From IMG/VR virus record IMGVR_UViG_3300024503_000573, positions 1-21,629 of that record: a stretch of 21,629 nt of DNA. The stretch is one strand, 5' to 3'. The position numbers and the translations under genes are program-made. How positions within the stretch are numbered: position 1 is the first letter of the stretch; every line of letters starts with the position of its first letter. Positions 5,902 through 12,855 of this stretch are shown here, in pieces. The notes beneath the pieces are model-generated. The model did no database searches and was not told the DNA's origin. It saw nothing but the letters and a program-made list of their open reading frames with translations. This DNA is from a virus.

Positions 5902-6009
5902 TCACCATACACCAGGAATGATTTGACCAGTAAGGGTATAAGAACCCATTGCGGCAACAATACCAATCATTGCTGCCCAACCATTAATGCGTTCTGCGCG
6001 TTCGTTCAT
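5902..6009 (-). CDS. hli: short high-light-inducible protein (35 residues)
   Basis: The product [20 protein letters not shown] continues into a GSYTLTGQIIPG end. It is the core of a high-light-inducible (Hli/Scp) protein: one transmembrane helix with the chlorophyll-binding-type motif ERINGWAAM (E6, N9, M14; the usual NGR is NGW here). Hli proteins protect photosystems by binding chlorophyll and quenching excess energy. At 35 residues it is near the minimum for the family and lacks the N-terminal stroma-facing extension of the other copy at 6670-6879. ATG at 6009 overlaps the upstream stop (ATGA), and the peroxiredoxin start follows 12 bases downstream. Confidence 0.9.
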   Translation of the reverse strand: MNERAERINGWAAMIGIVAAMGSYTLTGQIIPGVW

Positions 6010-6284
6010 TGTTTTTCTCCTTGATAAGAATGTTTTTGTTTAAGTTCAGGATTTGGTTGTGAAGGAACAACTGGGTTCCTTGATTTGTTTTTAATGACGA
6101 TGAAAGCATCGTTTTGGTAAGATACAGTTCCAAATGGTTTTGCCCATTTTGGATTTGCATCTGGACTAGTAGGAGTTCCTGTGACTGCTACACCACCAAT
6201 TTCAACTGAGATATCATCATCTTTATCCCATCCAAGTGTTTCAAGAGCAATAGCAAATTGCCCTAGCATACCAGCAGTACTCAC
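6006..6284 (-). CDS. hypothetical protein in the hli-ferredoxin operon
   Basis: A 92-residue soluble protein with no recognised domain. It starts with a short helix ([20 protein letters not shown]), then has acidic and beta-like stretches ([32 protein letters not shown]). A Pro/Gln/Lys-rich tail follows. ATGA overlaps on both sides, with ferredoxin upstream and short hli downstream, tie its expression to photosynthesis genes. Its acidic beta core could dock to an electron carrier, but this is only a guess from context. Confidence 0.75.
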   Translation of the reverse strand: MSTAGMLGQFAIALETLGWDKDDDISVEIGGVAVTGTPTSPDANPKWAKPFGTVSYQNDAFIVIKNKSRNPVVPSQPNPELKQKHSYQGEKQ

Positions 6285-6574
6285 AGATTTTCTTCCTGTT
6301 CAGTAAGGATCACACAATCACTTGTGGGATAAGCAACGCAAGTGAGAACCCAACCTTCTGCTTGTTGATCATCATCAAGGAACGATTGTTCTTCGTTGTC
6401 AACGGTGCCAGAGATGAGTTTTCCAGCGCAGGCACTACAAGCACCTGCTTTACACGATGAAGGGAGGTCAACACCTGCCTCTTCTGCTGCTTCAAGAATG
6501 TACTGGTCATCAGCACATTCAATAGTGGTTTCTGTGCCATCAGGGGATTGGAGAGTGACATTAAAAACGGTCAT
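6281..6574 (-). CDS. petF: plant-type [2Fe-2S] ferredoxin
   Basis: A soluble one-electron carrier that takes electrons from photosystem I. The start at 6574 gives 97 residues and overlaps the stop of the upstream micropeptide as TAATG. Cluster ligands are Cys41, Cys46, Cys49 and Cys79 (CKAGACSAC then VLTC), spaced C-x4-C-x2-C-x29-C as in the family. The protein is acidic ([15 protein letters not shown]), as expected for docking to FNR or bilin reductases. Phage ferredoxins can divert host electrons to phage enzymes such as ribonucleotide reductase or phycobilin synthesis, though none of those partners is in this window. Confidence 0.94.
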   Translation of the reverse strand: MTVFNVTLQSPDGTETTIECADDQYILEAAEEAGVDLPSSCKAGACSACAGKLISGTVDNEEQSFLDDDQQAEGWVLTCVAYPTSDCVILTEQEENL

Positions 6575-6660
6575 TAGTAAGTCTCGCAAATTTTTTCAAC
6601 AGATGCTGCCAGTAATACAAAAAAGGCAACGGATGTTATTGTAAAGATAGTTGAAGTCAT
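6574..6660 (-). CDS. 28-residue single-span membrane peptide before ferredoxin
   Basis: A micro-gene with ATG at 6660, preceded by GAGGG 7 bases upstream. It ends in a TAATG overlap with the ferredoxin start. The product begins [20 protein letters not shown] and ends with a short polar tail (VEKICETY). One transmembrane helix of about 17 residues would fit a small thylakoid or plasma-membrane subunit. The size recalls photosystem or cytochrome b6f micro-subunits, but I see no convincing match to a named one. The good ribosome site and exact overlap make translation likely. Confidence 0.62.
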   Translation of the reverse strand: MTSTIFTITSVAFFVLLAASVEKICETY

Positions 6661-6669
6661 TGTCAACCC

Positions 6670-6879
6670 TCAGAAGATTCCGAAGAAGAGGTGCCCAGTG
6701 AGAGCATAAGAAATAGCGCCAGCAACAATGCCGACCATAGCCCAGCGTCCATTCATTTTCTCCGCTTTCTCTGCATAAGGTTCGATACCATAACGCTCAA
6801 GGGCTTCTTTGGTCATATACATCGCGGGTTCTTTGGCAAACATATTCATTTGCCCAAACTCGTTTTTTGTTACGGTCAT
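6670..6879 (-). CDS. hli: high-light-inducible protein (69 residues)
   Basis: First gene of the photosynthesis/redox operon. The C-terminal half carries the Hli signature EKMNGRWAMVG (E40, N43, R45, M48). A single helix follows (about residues 46-64) and a short LTGHLFFGIF end. The N-terminal 38 residues (KNEFGQMNMFAKEPAMYMTK...) form a soluble extension. Hli proteins bind chlorophyll and carotenoid and protect photosystem II under light stress. It is read from a perfect sigma-70-type promoter at 6906-6934, which suggests early expression by host-type polymerase. Confidence 0.95.
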   Translation of the reverse strand: MTVTKNEFGQMNMFAKEPAMYMTKEALERYGIEPYAEKAEKMNGRWAMVGIVAGAISYALTGHLFFGIF

Positions 6880-6905
6880 TTTCGTTTATTACGAATTGTT
6901 ACACA

Positions 6906-6934
6906 ATTATATAGCAAAAATAAAGGGGTGTCAA
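6906..6934 (-). promoter_or_regulatory. perfect sigma-70-type promoter TTGACA-17-TATAAT for the hli-ferredoxin operon
   Basis: On the minus strand the -35 TTGACA (6929-6934) and -10 TATAAT (6906-6911) match consensus with a 17-base spacer. The -35 lies across the loop and one arm of the terminator at 6924-6942. The leader to the ATG at 6879 is about 20 bases. Confidence 0.88.
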
Positions 6935-6942
6935 GCACCCCT
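6912..6942 (-). terminator. Rho-independent terminator after the barrel-protein gene
   Basis: A 7-bp stem (AGGGGTG / CACCCCT, 6924-6930 and 6936-6942), a 5-base loop and a T-rich tract on the minus strand. It ends the 6975-7421 unit and carries the -35 box of the next promoter inside it. Confidence 0.8.
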
Positions 6943-6974
6943 GGTAGTCATTTATACTTAGTTTTGTTAGGAAA

Positions 6975-7421
6975 TCAGAACTTCCAAGCAAGTCCAACAG
7001 TAGGAACAACGGAAGTACCATCAGTCAGAGCAACTTTCACATCAGCAAACACAACTGCATGTTCCGCAAGTTGAGTTTCAGCACCTGCTTGAATATAACC
7101 AACTGTATCATTATCAAAGGTAAGAATACCAGCATCACCAAAAGCAGCACCACCACCCAGATAAACATTGGTGTTTTCTGCAACAGCGAGATCGTAGGTT
7201 GCGCCAATGGCACCTTCAACCTCGCTATTAATAGTCACTTGAGGACGGACAGAAAGAGGGAGATTACCTGCCTCTACACGACCAACAATAGTTGCTGCAG
7301 CACCTTGACCATCAGTGCCTACGGCAATACCAGGACCAACATAGGAACCTTCAAGACCACCAGCAAGTGCTGAACCACCAGCAAAAACAGCAGTAGTAGT
7401 AGCAAGAATAATAGATTTCAT
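6975..7421 (-). CDS. outer-membrane beta-barrel-like protein
   Basis: A 148-residue protein with a cleavable signal peptide (MKSIILATTTAVFAGGSALA, about residues 1-20). The mature chain alternates polar and hydrophobic residues rich in Gly, Ala, Val and Thr (AAATIVGRVEAGNLPLSVRP, NTNVYLGGGAAFGDAGI). It ends in GLAWKF; a terminal Phe with alternating aromatic or hydrophobic residues is the usual Bam recognition signal of outer-membrane proteins. Roughly eight strands could fit, like a small OmpX/OmpA-type barrel. The family-level inference is a protein inserted in the host outer membrane during infection. It has a private sigma-70-type promoter and terminator, so it is a one-gene unit. Exact function unknown. 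Confidence 0.78.
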   Translation of the reverse strand: MKSIILATTTAVFAGGSALAGGLEGSYVGPGIAVGTDGQGAAATIVGRVEAGNLPLSVRPQVTINSEVEGAIGATYDLAVAENTNVYLGGGAAFGDAGILTFDNDTVGYIQAGAETQLAEHAVVFADVKVALTDGTSVVPTVGLAWKF

Positions 7422-7450
7422 AGTTTGTTCAACCCATTTTAAAGTTTACT

Positions 7451-7469
7451 AGTCTCATTGTGCGAGACT
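7451..7469 (-). promoter_or_regulatory. leader hairpin of the barrel-protein gene
   Basis: AGTCTC and GAGACT (7451-7456 and 7464-7469) form a perfect 6-bp stem with a 7-base loop. It lies at or just after the expected transcript start. It could stabilise the 5' end of the mRNA or be an operator. Confidence 0.45.
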
Positions 7470-7475
7470 TGATAC

Positions 7476-7504
7476 ATTTTACATTTGCTTCGGGATCATG
7501 TCAA
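7476..7504 (-). promoter_or_regulatory. sigma-70-type promoter TTGACA-17-TAAAAT for the barrel-protein gene
   Basis: The -35 TTGACA (7499-7504) overlaps the stop of the GT25 gene, and the -10 TAAAAT is at 7476-7481 with a 17-base spacer. The leader to ATG 7421 is about 50 bases and contains the hairpin at 7451-7469. Confidence 0.75.
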
Positions 7505-8298
7505 GTATTTTGTTGTGCAACAGAGTTTTCGGTTATTCGACCCAAATATGGATCATAATTCATATATTCTCGAATATCAACATCTGCACCAGATTGTTGC
7601 CACCAGTTTAGCAATGCATCATGAGGACCTTTATGAAAAATATTAAGATGATCTGTATGGATTGTAGATCCCATATCCAAGTTATACAAGAATAGAGGAA
7701 TTGTATATGTTTTACCGGTTTCCAAAATTGTATCTTCAGAAACTGCTCTTGGTTTTACACCATTATCAAGTTTATATTTACTACCGCGAATATGATGCTT
7801 CATAAGTTTTGCAGCATGATGTCTACTGATTAAGTAAATTGCTGCGGAAAAATCATTAATAAATTTCAAGTGCAATTTTACATGAATATCTCCAGTACAA
7901 ATTGTAGTTAATTGCACGCAATCCCAATCATATGGAAGAAGTGAGAAAAATTCTGTCCAAGTAAAATTCCAATATCTGGCAATATCAAGATTTACATCAT
8001 CTTCTAAAATTAAACAATATTCATCATTTGTATTTTCATAAAAATGTCGAATTGCTTTGAGATGAGACATACAACATCCCAACTCATTCTGAGATACATT
8101 ATCAGGAATTCTTCCTTTTAAATGGGAAGATACATCATCAACCCTACCATCATAACCGGAAATGCGTGTATGATTTTCGATTTCCCAATACTTAAATTGA
8201 TTTTCCATATACTCACGACGATGAGTATCTGCATCTAAATTTAACCAATAGATGTTAGGAAGATCTTTAAGTTTAAATACTGATTTGTTCTTATCCAT
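7501..8298 (-). CDS. glycosyltransferase family 25-like protein
   Basis: Last gene of the glycan operon, 265 residues from ATG 8298 (TGATG overlap with the upstream stop). It matches GT25, the LPS/LOS galactosyltransferase-type family. It has an N-terminal strand and Arg-rich turn (NIYWLNLDADTHRREYMENQ), the central NELGCCMSHLKAI motif at about 71-83, and the acidic metal-site motif YCLILEDDV (E99, D100, D101). Near 184-190, VSEDTIL could be a further conserved acidic pair. Such enzymes transfer a hexose from a nucleotide sugar to a lipopolysaccharide core or protein. Donor and acceptor cannot be read from the sequence. Length is normal for the family. Confidence 0.85.
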   Translation of the reverse strand: MDKNKSVFKLKDLPNIYWLNLDADTHRREYMENQFKYWEIENHTRISGYDGRVDDVSSHLKGRIPDNVSQNELGCCMSHLKAIRHFYENTNDEYCLILEDDVNLDIARYWNFTWTEFFSLLPYDWDCVQLTTICTGDIHVKLHLKFINDFSAAIYLISRHHAAKLMKHHIRGSKYKLDNGVKPRAVSEDTILETGKTYTIPLFLYNLDMGSTIHTDHLNIFHKGPHDALLNWWQQSGADVDIREYMNYDPYLGRITENSVAQQNT

Positions 8299-9845
8299 CA
8301 CTGAAAATACTTGACAATGTTTTCTCTATTTCCTTTAATATAACCGATACATTCTTTTAAATCATCTGGAAGATTATTCCATAAATTTGCCATTTCTTGT
8401 CCAGCTTCATCTTTGTTATAATTTGTTCCTTGTGCATGTTGGATTTGATGATCATAATCTCTGATCACTGGTCTCTTCATAATAAAAGAAATTGCATTCA
8501 TTACAAGATCCCAACCCCACCCCATTTTCATAGTCTCGGGAGTCATAATCTTTAAAAGATCTCTCTTGTAAAAATCACCAATCACATCTTTATGAATAAA
8601 CCATACTGTTTCATCAGTACACGCAACCATTTTAATATTAGAATCTTCAGATTCTAATCCTTCAATATCAGTCTGATCTGGAGTGTACCAAATGTTAGTT
8701 ACATCCGGAGCATAAACTCCCCATTCATATAGATTATAATACTTTCTTGCATCATCAACAAGTTGTTTCCAATTAGTATATTGAGTATCTCCTTGGATAT
8801 GAAGTAAAACTTTTTTATCATCTTTAAAGAGTTCCAGTGCTTTAGTAAATTGAGATGTAAAATAAGCAGAGTCTCCAAGATTAACCCAACCTTCTCTAGT
8901 ATTATTATCATCACTATTGATAACAGTAACATCATCAAATACTTCTTTCAGTGCATCTTCAATGGCACAAGTTTTTTCAAACTGACGATTCCAATTAAAA
9001 ATGAATGGTTGAATATCCTTTACTCTAATTTGAGGAAATCTTTCCAAGTAACCTCTACCATTAAGATCCGCATGATCTCCATGATCATTGCTAGTATTTA
9101 AATCCTGATAAAGAATCTCAACATAAGGATTTAAAATACGCGCATAGTTTGTAATGTTTGAAGACTTACCAATAATTGTTTTACACATTGACAAGGTAGT
9201 TGCATCAATCAAAACTTCATCACCAGCAAGAATTCTTTCGGCACTATTAGGTTCTGCTTGAATAGAATAATGAAGACCAGCAGTACTCATCGTGCGTTGA
9301 TGATCATAATGATGAATTGTGATATCTAGGAAATAATTTTTAAATTCGTCAATTACATTACTTTGATCTGTCGTAAGAAATATACAATCATATCCACCAG
9401 AATTAAACTCTTCTTTGGCTACCTTTAAGTATTTTTCAATAGCAACAAATTCAGTATGACCAACTCCATCAGTTCCACGATAGTGAACACCCAAAGCATT
9501 TTTATATTTTTCTTTAGCAATACTATCAATTTTTGCTTGCATTCTTTCATTATAAGGCAAGTACTTGCGGTACTTATCCAAATCAAAGTCCCTAAAAGAT
9601 GCCCAAGGATAGTCACAATCCCATCCATCTTGAGAATTAAACGCTTTATTGGCATCATCAGATACACGAGAGGAATCAAACCAATGATCTGGAGTTCCAT
9701 ACAACATAAACATTGATGGAGAAACGCAGACTTGATTAAGATCAACTCCTTTATTCTCAAGTGTTCTAAAACTTGTCAAAATAGTAAGATAGTTTGAGAG
9801 AAATCCGCGATGCATTCCCTCAACTAACTTAATCTCAAAACTCAT
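8298..9845 (-). CDS. two-domain glycosyltransferase fusion (fucosyltransferase-like plus second domain)
   Basis: A 515-residue protein that seems to join two enzymes. The N-terminal part, up to about residue 275, resembles GT11/GT23 fucosyltransferase-like proteins. GVHYRGTD (H121, R123, D126) equals the HxRxTD donor-binding motif, and LTTDQSNVIDEFKN matches the paralog encoded at 17259-18101. From about residue 280 (FIFNWNRQFEKTCAIEDAL) a second domain starts with an SDDNN acidic motif and LLHIQGD, and later MKMGWGWD. It looks like a nucleotide-diphospho-sugar transferase fold, but the family is uncertain. A fusion would let two successive sugars be added by one protein. Confidence 0.72.
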   Translation of the reverse strand: MSFEIKLVEGMHRGFLSNYLTILTSFRTLENKGVDLNQVCVSPSMFMLYGTPDHWFDSSRVSDDANKAFNSQDGWDCDYPWASFRDFDLDKYRKYLPYNERMQAKIDSIAKEKYKNALGVHYRGTDGVGHTEFVAIEKYLKVAKEEFNSGGYDCIFLTTDQSNVIDEFKNYFLDITIHHYDHQRTMSTAGLHYSIQAEPNSAERILAGDEVLIDATTLSMCKTIIGKSSNITNYARILNPYVEILYQDLNTSNDHGDHADLNGRGYLERFPQIRVKDIQPFIFNWNRQFEKTCAIEDALKEVFDDVTVINSDDNNTREGWVNLGDSAYFTSQFTKALELFKDDKKVLLHIQGDTQYTNWKQLVDDARKYYNLYEWGVYAPDVTNIWYTPDQTDIEGLESEDSNIKMVACTDETVWFIHKDVIGDFYKRDLLKIMTPETMKMGWGWDLVMNAISFIMKRPVIRDYDHQIQHAQGTNYNKDEAGQEMANLWNNLPDDLKECIGYIKGNRENIVKYFQ

Positions 9846-9846
9846 T

Positions 9847-10203
9847 TCAATCTCCTTTAATTACACGATAACTATCTTCATCAAAATGTTGCGTTGAAAA
9901 TTCAAAAAGTTCAGTATCTTCAAGAGCAATCATTTGATGTCTTAATCCACGATAAACATGAAACTTATCTCCTTTATTCAGGGTCAGTTCATGTGCTAAA
10001 GCAATATCATCTTCATCATAATATTTTAACAAAATTTTTCCAGATTGTAAATAGAAAACTTCATCTTTCAATTTATGAAAATGCCAGGAGCATCTTTTAC
10101 CCTTAACAAAATATAAAAGTTTTCCACAGTACTCTTCTGAATTGACAATCCATTTTTCAAATCCCCATCCTTTAGGGACAAATTTAATTTCCGAAGAACT
10201 CAT
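9847..10203 (-). CDS. cupin-domain sugar enzyme
   Basis: The start at 10203 (118 residues) is preferred because AAGGA lies upstream; an ATG at 10224 has no ribosome site. The protein is a single cupin barrel. GKRCSWHFHKLKDEVFYLQS, ending in G, fits the G(x)5HxH(x)4E(x)6G cupin motif exactly, and GDKFHVYRGLRH supplies the last metal-binding His. Cupins of this type include phosphomannose/sugar-phosphate isomerases and nucleotide-sugar epimerases. The adjacent genes encode a HAD phosphatase, PfkB kinase and nucleotidyltransferase, so a sugar-phosphate step, possibly isomerisation, is likely. It overlaps the HAD gene by 20 bases. Confidence 0.8.
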   Translation of the reverse strand: MSSSEIKFVPKGWGFEKWIVNSEEYCGKLLYFVKGKRCSWHFHKLKDEVFYLQSGKILLKYYDEDDIALAHELTLNKGDKFHVYRGLRHQMIALEDTELFEFSTQHFDEDSYRVIKGD

Positions 10204-10507
10204 TTGCGTTAATTCCTTTGTCATCTATGTAGACATCACCAGCAGGTTTACCCATAAACAATTTGTGATATTTACAACCCCATTCTTTAAGTTGTAACTC
10301 TGTTATATATCTCAAATCTGACTCTGCTAGTTGTGCATTATTATCATATCTACCCATACCTCGTGCAGTAAGATAAACAATGTAATGTCCTTCATCATAA
10401 AGTTGATTGATTACTTTTATCCTATCTCTTTTTGGTGTAGATGATGAATAACTATCGCCATCAGATTTATCACAAATAGTTCCATCAATGTCAACAACGT
10501 ATTTCAT
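10184..10507 (-). CDS. small HAD-superfamily sugar phosphatase
   Basis: The 107-residue protein from ATG 10507 has a complete HAD active site without a cap domain. Motif I is VVDIDGT (nucleophile Asp6, acid/base Asp8), motif II is YLTARG (Thr47), motif III is MGKP (Lys87) and motif IV is YIDDKG (Asp95, Asp96). HAD phosphatases of this small type occur in capsule and LPS heptose pathways, where GmhB-like enzymes remove a phosphate from heptose bisphosphate. GGAG lies about 9 bases before the chosen ATG; a GTG at 10522 and an ATG at 10516 are alternatives. It overlaps the kinase gene by 17 bases, so the steps are probably made together. Confidence 0.83.
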   Translation of the reverse strand: MKYVVDIDGTICDKSDGDSYSSSTPKRDRIKVINQLYDEGHYIVYLTARGMGRYDNNAQLAESDLRYITELQLKEWGCKYHKLFMGKPAGDVYIDDKGINANEFFGN

Positions 10508-11240
10508 TAATGTCATCTCCACTTAAAACATAAGTCCCAAAGTTTTGAACTGCTATTGCAGCTGCCTTGTTAGCGTAAGGTATTGCTTTTTCTATCGTAC
10601 CACACTCTAGGTAAAAGTAAACTAGTGCAGATAAAAAGGTGTCTCCCGCGCCACAAACATCAAATACACTTACTTTTTCTCCAGGGTAAGTTATACCATC
10701 ATATTCTGCTCCACCAGAACCTCTAGTAATGATAATGTTGTCATGTTTACTTTTTAAGAGTTTCGATTCATTATCATTAATCTTAATAAAACAATTTGAC
10801 TCTGGGAGAATTGTCTTTTTACTATCAACAAAAACAGGAATTCTAGAGTTAAAAACTACTTCAAATAATTTTTGTTGAGTAATAAATCCTTTGTCATAAT
10901 CAGAAATAACCAATGCATCATATTTTTCATTTGGTATTTCATATTCCATTGGAGATAAAGGATCCTCAATATCTACGCGAAGAATTTGATGATTATATTT
11001 TTCATCAATATATCTTGTTTTATAAATTTTTTCTTTATTGGTTAGCATATAAACTTCCATACCGAATGCTTGGAGATTATCTCTAACATTCCACGCCATC
11101 CCATTCTTACTTTCTTTTCTATGAAACTTAAGAATTGGCACTGGTGCTTCTGGATTTAATCTTTCACAAGTTCCATAGACATATTCATCGACGCAACTAT
11201 CTCCGATTAATAATATCTTGTATGGTTTTTGTTGTGGCAT
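10491..11240 (-). CDS. PfkB-family kinase resembling the HldE/RfaE1 heptose kinase domain
   Basis: In HldE, this domain phosphorylates D-glycero-manno-heptose 7-phosphate at C1. Here the start shows IGDSCVDEYVYGTCERLNPE followed by APVP, matching the RfaE1-type N-terminal signature. The end shows FDVCGAGDTF with catalytic Asp200 and the anion hole. At 249 residues it is some 60-70 residues shorter than a usual HldE kinase domain, and the normally GGAANVA-like segment reads KNGMAWNV, so substrate use may differ. AGGAG lies just upstream of the ATG. It overlaps by 44 bases the nucleotidyltransferase gene, the other half of an HldE-type enzyme, here encoded separately. Confidence 0.85.
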   Translation of the reverse strand: MPQQKPYKILLIGDSCVDEYVYGTCERLNPEAPVPILKFHRKESKNGMAWNVRDNLQAFGMEVYMLTNKEKIYKTRYIDEKYNHQILRVDIEDPLSPMEYEIPNEKYDALVISDYDKGFITQQKLFEVVFNSRIPVFVDSKKTILPESNCFIKINDNESKLLKSKHDNIIITRGSGGAEYDGITYPGEKVSVFDVCGAGDTFLSALVYFYLECGTIEKAIPYANKAAAIAVQNFGTYVLSGDDINEIRC

Positions 11241-11595
11241 AATCTCCTATCCTATCAAAGAATATTAATTCAGCAGCATAATAAGAACCTATTACAGACT
11301 TACCTTTCCAGTCAGAACCAACAACCATTATATCAGGTTTAAAGGATTTTACCAAACCCTCAAGTTCTTCATCGCTAGAAAACAGTTTTACCTCATCCAC
11401 TGCCTTTAGATTTTCTAGAAAAAATTTCCTTTCATCTTGATTATGTATGGGTCTTGTTGAACCCTTCTTTTCTTTTACTCTTTCATCAGTATCAATACCA
11501 ACACACAAATAATCACCAAGACTTTTTGCATAATTCAAAAGTTCAAGGTGACCTCTATGTAGAATATCAAATGTTCCGTTTACAAAAATGTTCAT
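11197..11595 (-). CDS. cytidylyltransferase-like sugar nucleotidyltransferase (HldE C-domain type)
   Basis: A 132-residue single-domain member of the HxGH nucleotidyltransferase family. VNGTFDILHRGH holds the HxGH motif (His13, His16). The core includes VVGSDWKGKS and the C-terminal TTKTIQDI segment equals the STTxxI motif of HldE/RfaE2 and glycerol-3-phosphate cytidylyltransferases. It would transfer AMP or CMP to a sugar-1-phosphate. With the kinase next door, an NDP-heptose is the most coherent product, though glycerol-phosphate or another sugar cannot be excluded. The start overlaps the upstream SDR gene by 29 bases. Confidence 0.85.
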   Translation of the reverse strand: MNIFVNGTFDILHRGHLELLNYAKSLGDYLCVGIDTDERVKEKKGSTRPIHNQDERKFFLENLKAVDEVKLFSSDEELEGLVKSFKPDIMVVGSDWKGKSVIGSYYAAELIFFDRIGDYATTKTIQDIINRR

Positions 11596-12388
11596 AACAG
11601 TTTTTAATCTCTTTTTCTAATCCACTAAACTTTATTCCAAAAGTTTTTAACAATTCACCAGAACCACAATACGACTTGTCCATCCCTTCTTCCAAAACAG
11701 TTACGGGAACTTTATATTCCGATAGACTGTTTATAATCCTAGAAACATCAGACAATTTCGTTTTTGTTTCATAAACTAAATTAACTTCCTTTGGTAAATC
11801 TTTTCTCAATTCAAGATATAAATCAATAACTTTTTTTGTATCTTCTATTCCAAAAAAGTCCATAAACTTATCCTTAAAAATAACAATTTCTTTCTTAAGG
11901 ATATAATTTTTTATATTCACAGAGGTAAACATATTATCTGGAGTTTCTGGTCCAAATACATTAAAGAACCTCAAGTTATAAACATGATCCAATTGACGAC
12001 ATCTTTGTGATATAAGACACTTTGCAAAACCATAATAATCTTCAGGAATTATTTCTCCCACTTGATTTTCTTTTGCAAGATAAATGTCTTTTTGTCTACC
12101 AAATGCAGCACCACTACAAAAATTAATCATTGGAACTTTTTGTGCTGCAAGGTTTTCAAACATTTTCATATTTACATAAAAATCGTCAGGAATATCCTGA
12201 CGAATTCTACGACCACCTTTAATTGCAGCGTGGAGAATAAAATCAATATTATTCTCCTTTACAAACAAATCAACCAGACCTTTATTTGTATAATCAACAT
12301 CAGGATAAAAAACATCATGAGTTTTAAGAAGATGCGGTATGACTTCTCTCCCTAAAAATCCACGATGTCCAGTAAAAAGAATATTCAT
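11567..12388 (-). CDS. NAD(P)-dependent sugar epimerase/dehydratase (extended SDR)
   Basis: A 273-residue extended short-chain dehydrogenase. The Rossmann nucleotide motif is TGHRGFLG (residues 6-13), the catalytic Ser lies in FCSGAAFG (S92), and the active-site pair is YGFAK (Tyr119, Lys123). NLRFFNVFGPETPDN is the usual substrate-loop region. Extended SDRs of this form act on nucleotide sugars as epimerases, reductases or dehydratases. In heptose pathways HldD is such an enzyme, but I cannot tell which reaction occurs here. ATGA overlap upstream and 29-base overlap downstream make it part of the continuous operon. Confidence 0.85.
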   Translation of the reverse strand: MNILFTGHRGFLGREVIPHLLKTHDVFYPDVDYTNKGLVDLFVKENNIDFILHAAIKGGRRIRQDIPDDFYVNMKMFENLAAQKVPMINFCSGAAFGRQKDIYLAKENQVGEIIPEDYYGFAKCLISQRCRQLDHVYNLRFFNVFGPETPDNMFTSVNIKNYILKKEIVIFKDKFMDFFGIEDTKKVIDLYLELRKDLPKEVNLVYETKTKLSDVSRIINSLSEYKVPVTVLEEGMDKSYCGSGELLKTFGIKFSGLEKEIKNCYEHFCKRNI

Positions 12389-12855
12389 CTACTTAGGTTA
12401 ATATAGGAAGGAGAAGAACCATACAGAAATTCTTTAATATTAATGTCTTCTTTATCCTTTGGTCTAAAAGTTTTTATGTTTGGAAACAAAGAAAGAACTT
12501 GTTGGTCTTCACAAGCATAGTGAGAAAATCCACAAACTCCATAGTCATCATCTCTACCACTTCCCACAAGTTTAACAGGGATATTCTCGTGGTTTACATA
12601 GTTGCGAATAAACTCAAATGGACGATAAAGAACAAATGGAGTAATAGAGTAAACAACAGGAATAATACCTTCCATTGCCATACCAACTGCCATACCGATC
12701 ATAAGTTGTTCAGAAGCACCAGGATTAATAACTCTATTCGGAAACTCTTTTCTCAAATCATCAAATAATCCATATCCAACATCACCAACCAAAAGAGAGA
12801 TATTTTCATTCTCTCTCATTTCACTAGTTAGTAAATCTCTAAAAGTTCTTCTCAT
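12385..12855 (-). CDS. transketolase-like subunit, pyrimidine-binding domain only
   Basis: A 156-residue protein equal to the middle (Pyr) domain of transketolase/DXS-type thiamine diphosphate enzymes. NPGASEQLMIGMAVGMA carries the conserved Glu49 that activates the cofactor's pyrimidine ring. Downstream, GFSHYACEDQ corresponds to the GxTH..xED substrate-site region. It lacks the third, C-terminal transketolase domain seen in many split enzymes of roughly 310 residues. The partner PP-binding half is encoded immediately upstream with ATGA overlap, so the two products should form a heterodimeric or heterotetrameric enzyme. It could move a two-carbon unit between sugars. Confidence 0.85.
   Translation of the reverse strand: MRRTFRDLLTSEMRENENISLLVGDVGYGLFDDLRKEFPNRVINPGASEQLMIGMAVGMAMEGIIPVVYSITPFVLYRPFEFIRNYVNHENIPVKLVGSGRDDDYGVCGFSHYACEDQQVLSLFPNIKTFRPKDKEDINIKEFLYGSSPSYINLSR

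Noticed and set aside
5891-5980. 30-residue N-terminal extension of peroxiredoxin
   Set aside because: This stretch is the hli gene read in another frame; GGAGG before 5890 decides the peroxiredoxin start.
7059-7373. plus-strand frame over the barrel gene
   Set aside because: Antisense of a gene that has signal peptide, promoter and terminator; no start signal.
7451-7469. possible terminator before the barrel gene
   Set aside because: The hairpin lacks a T-tract on the minus strand and lies downstream of a good promoter; it is better read as a leader hairpin.
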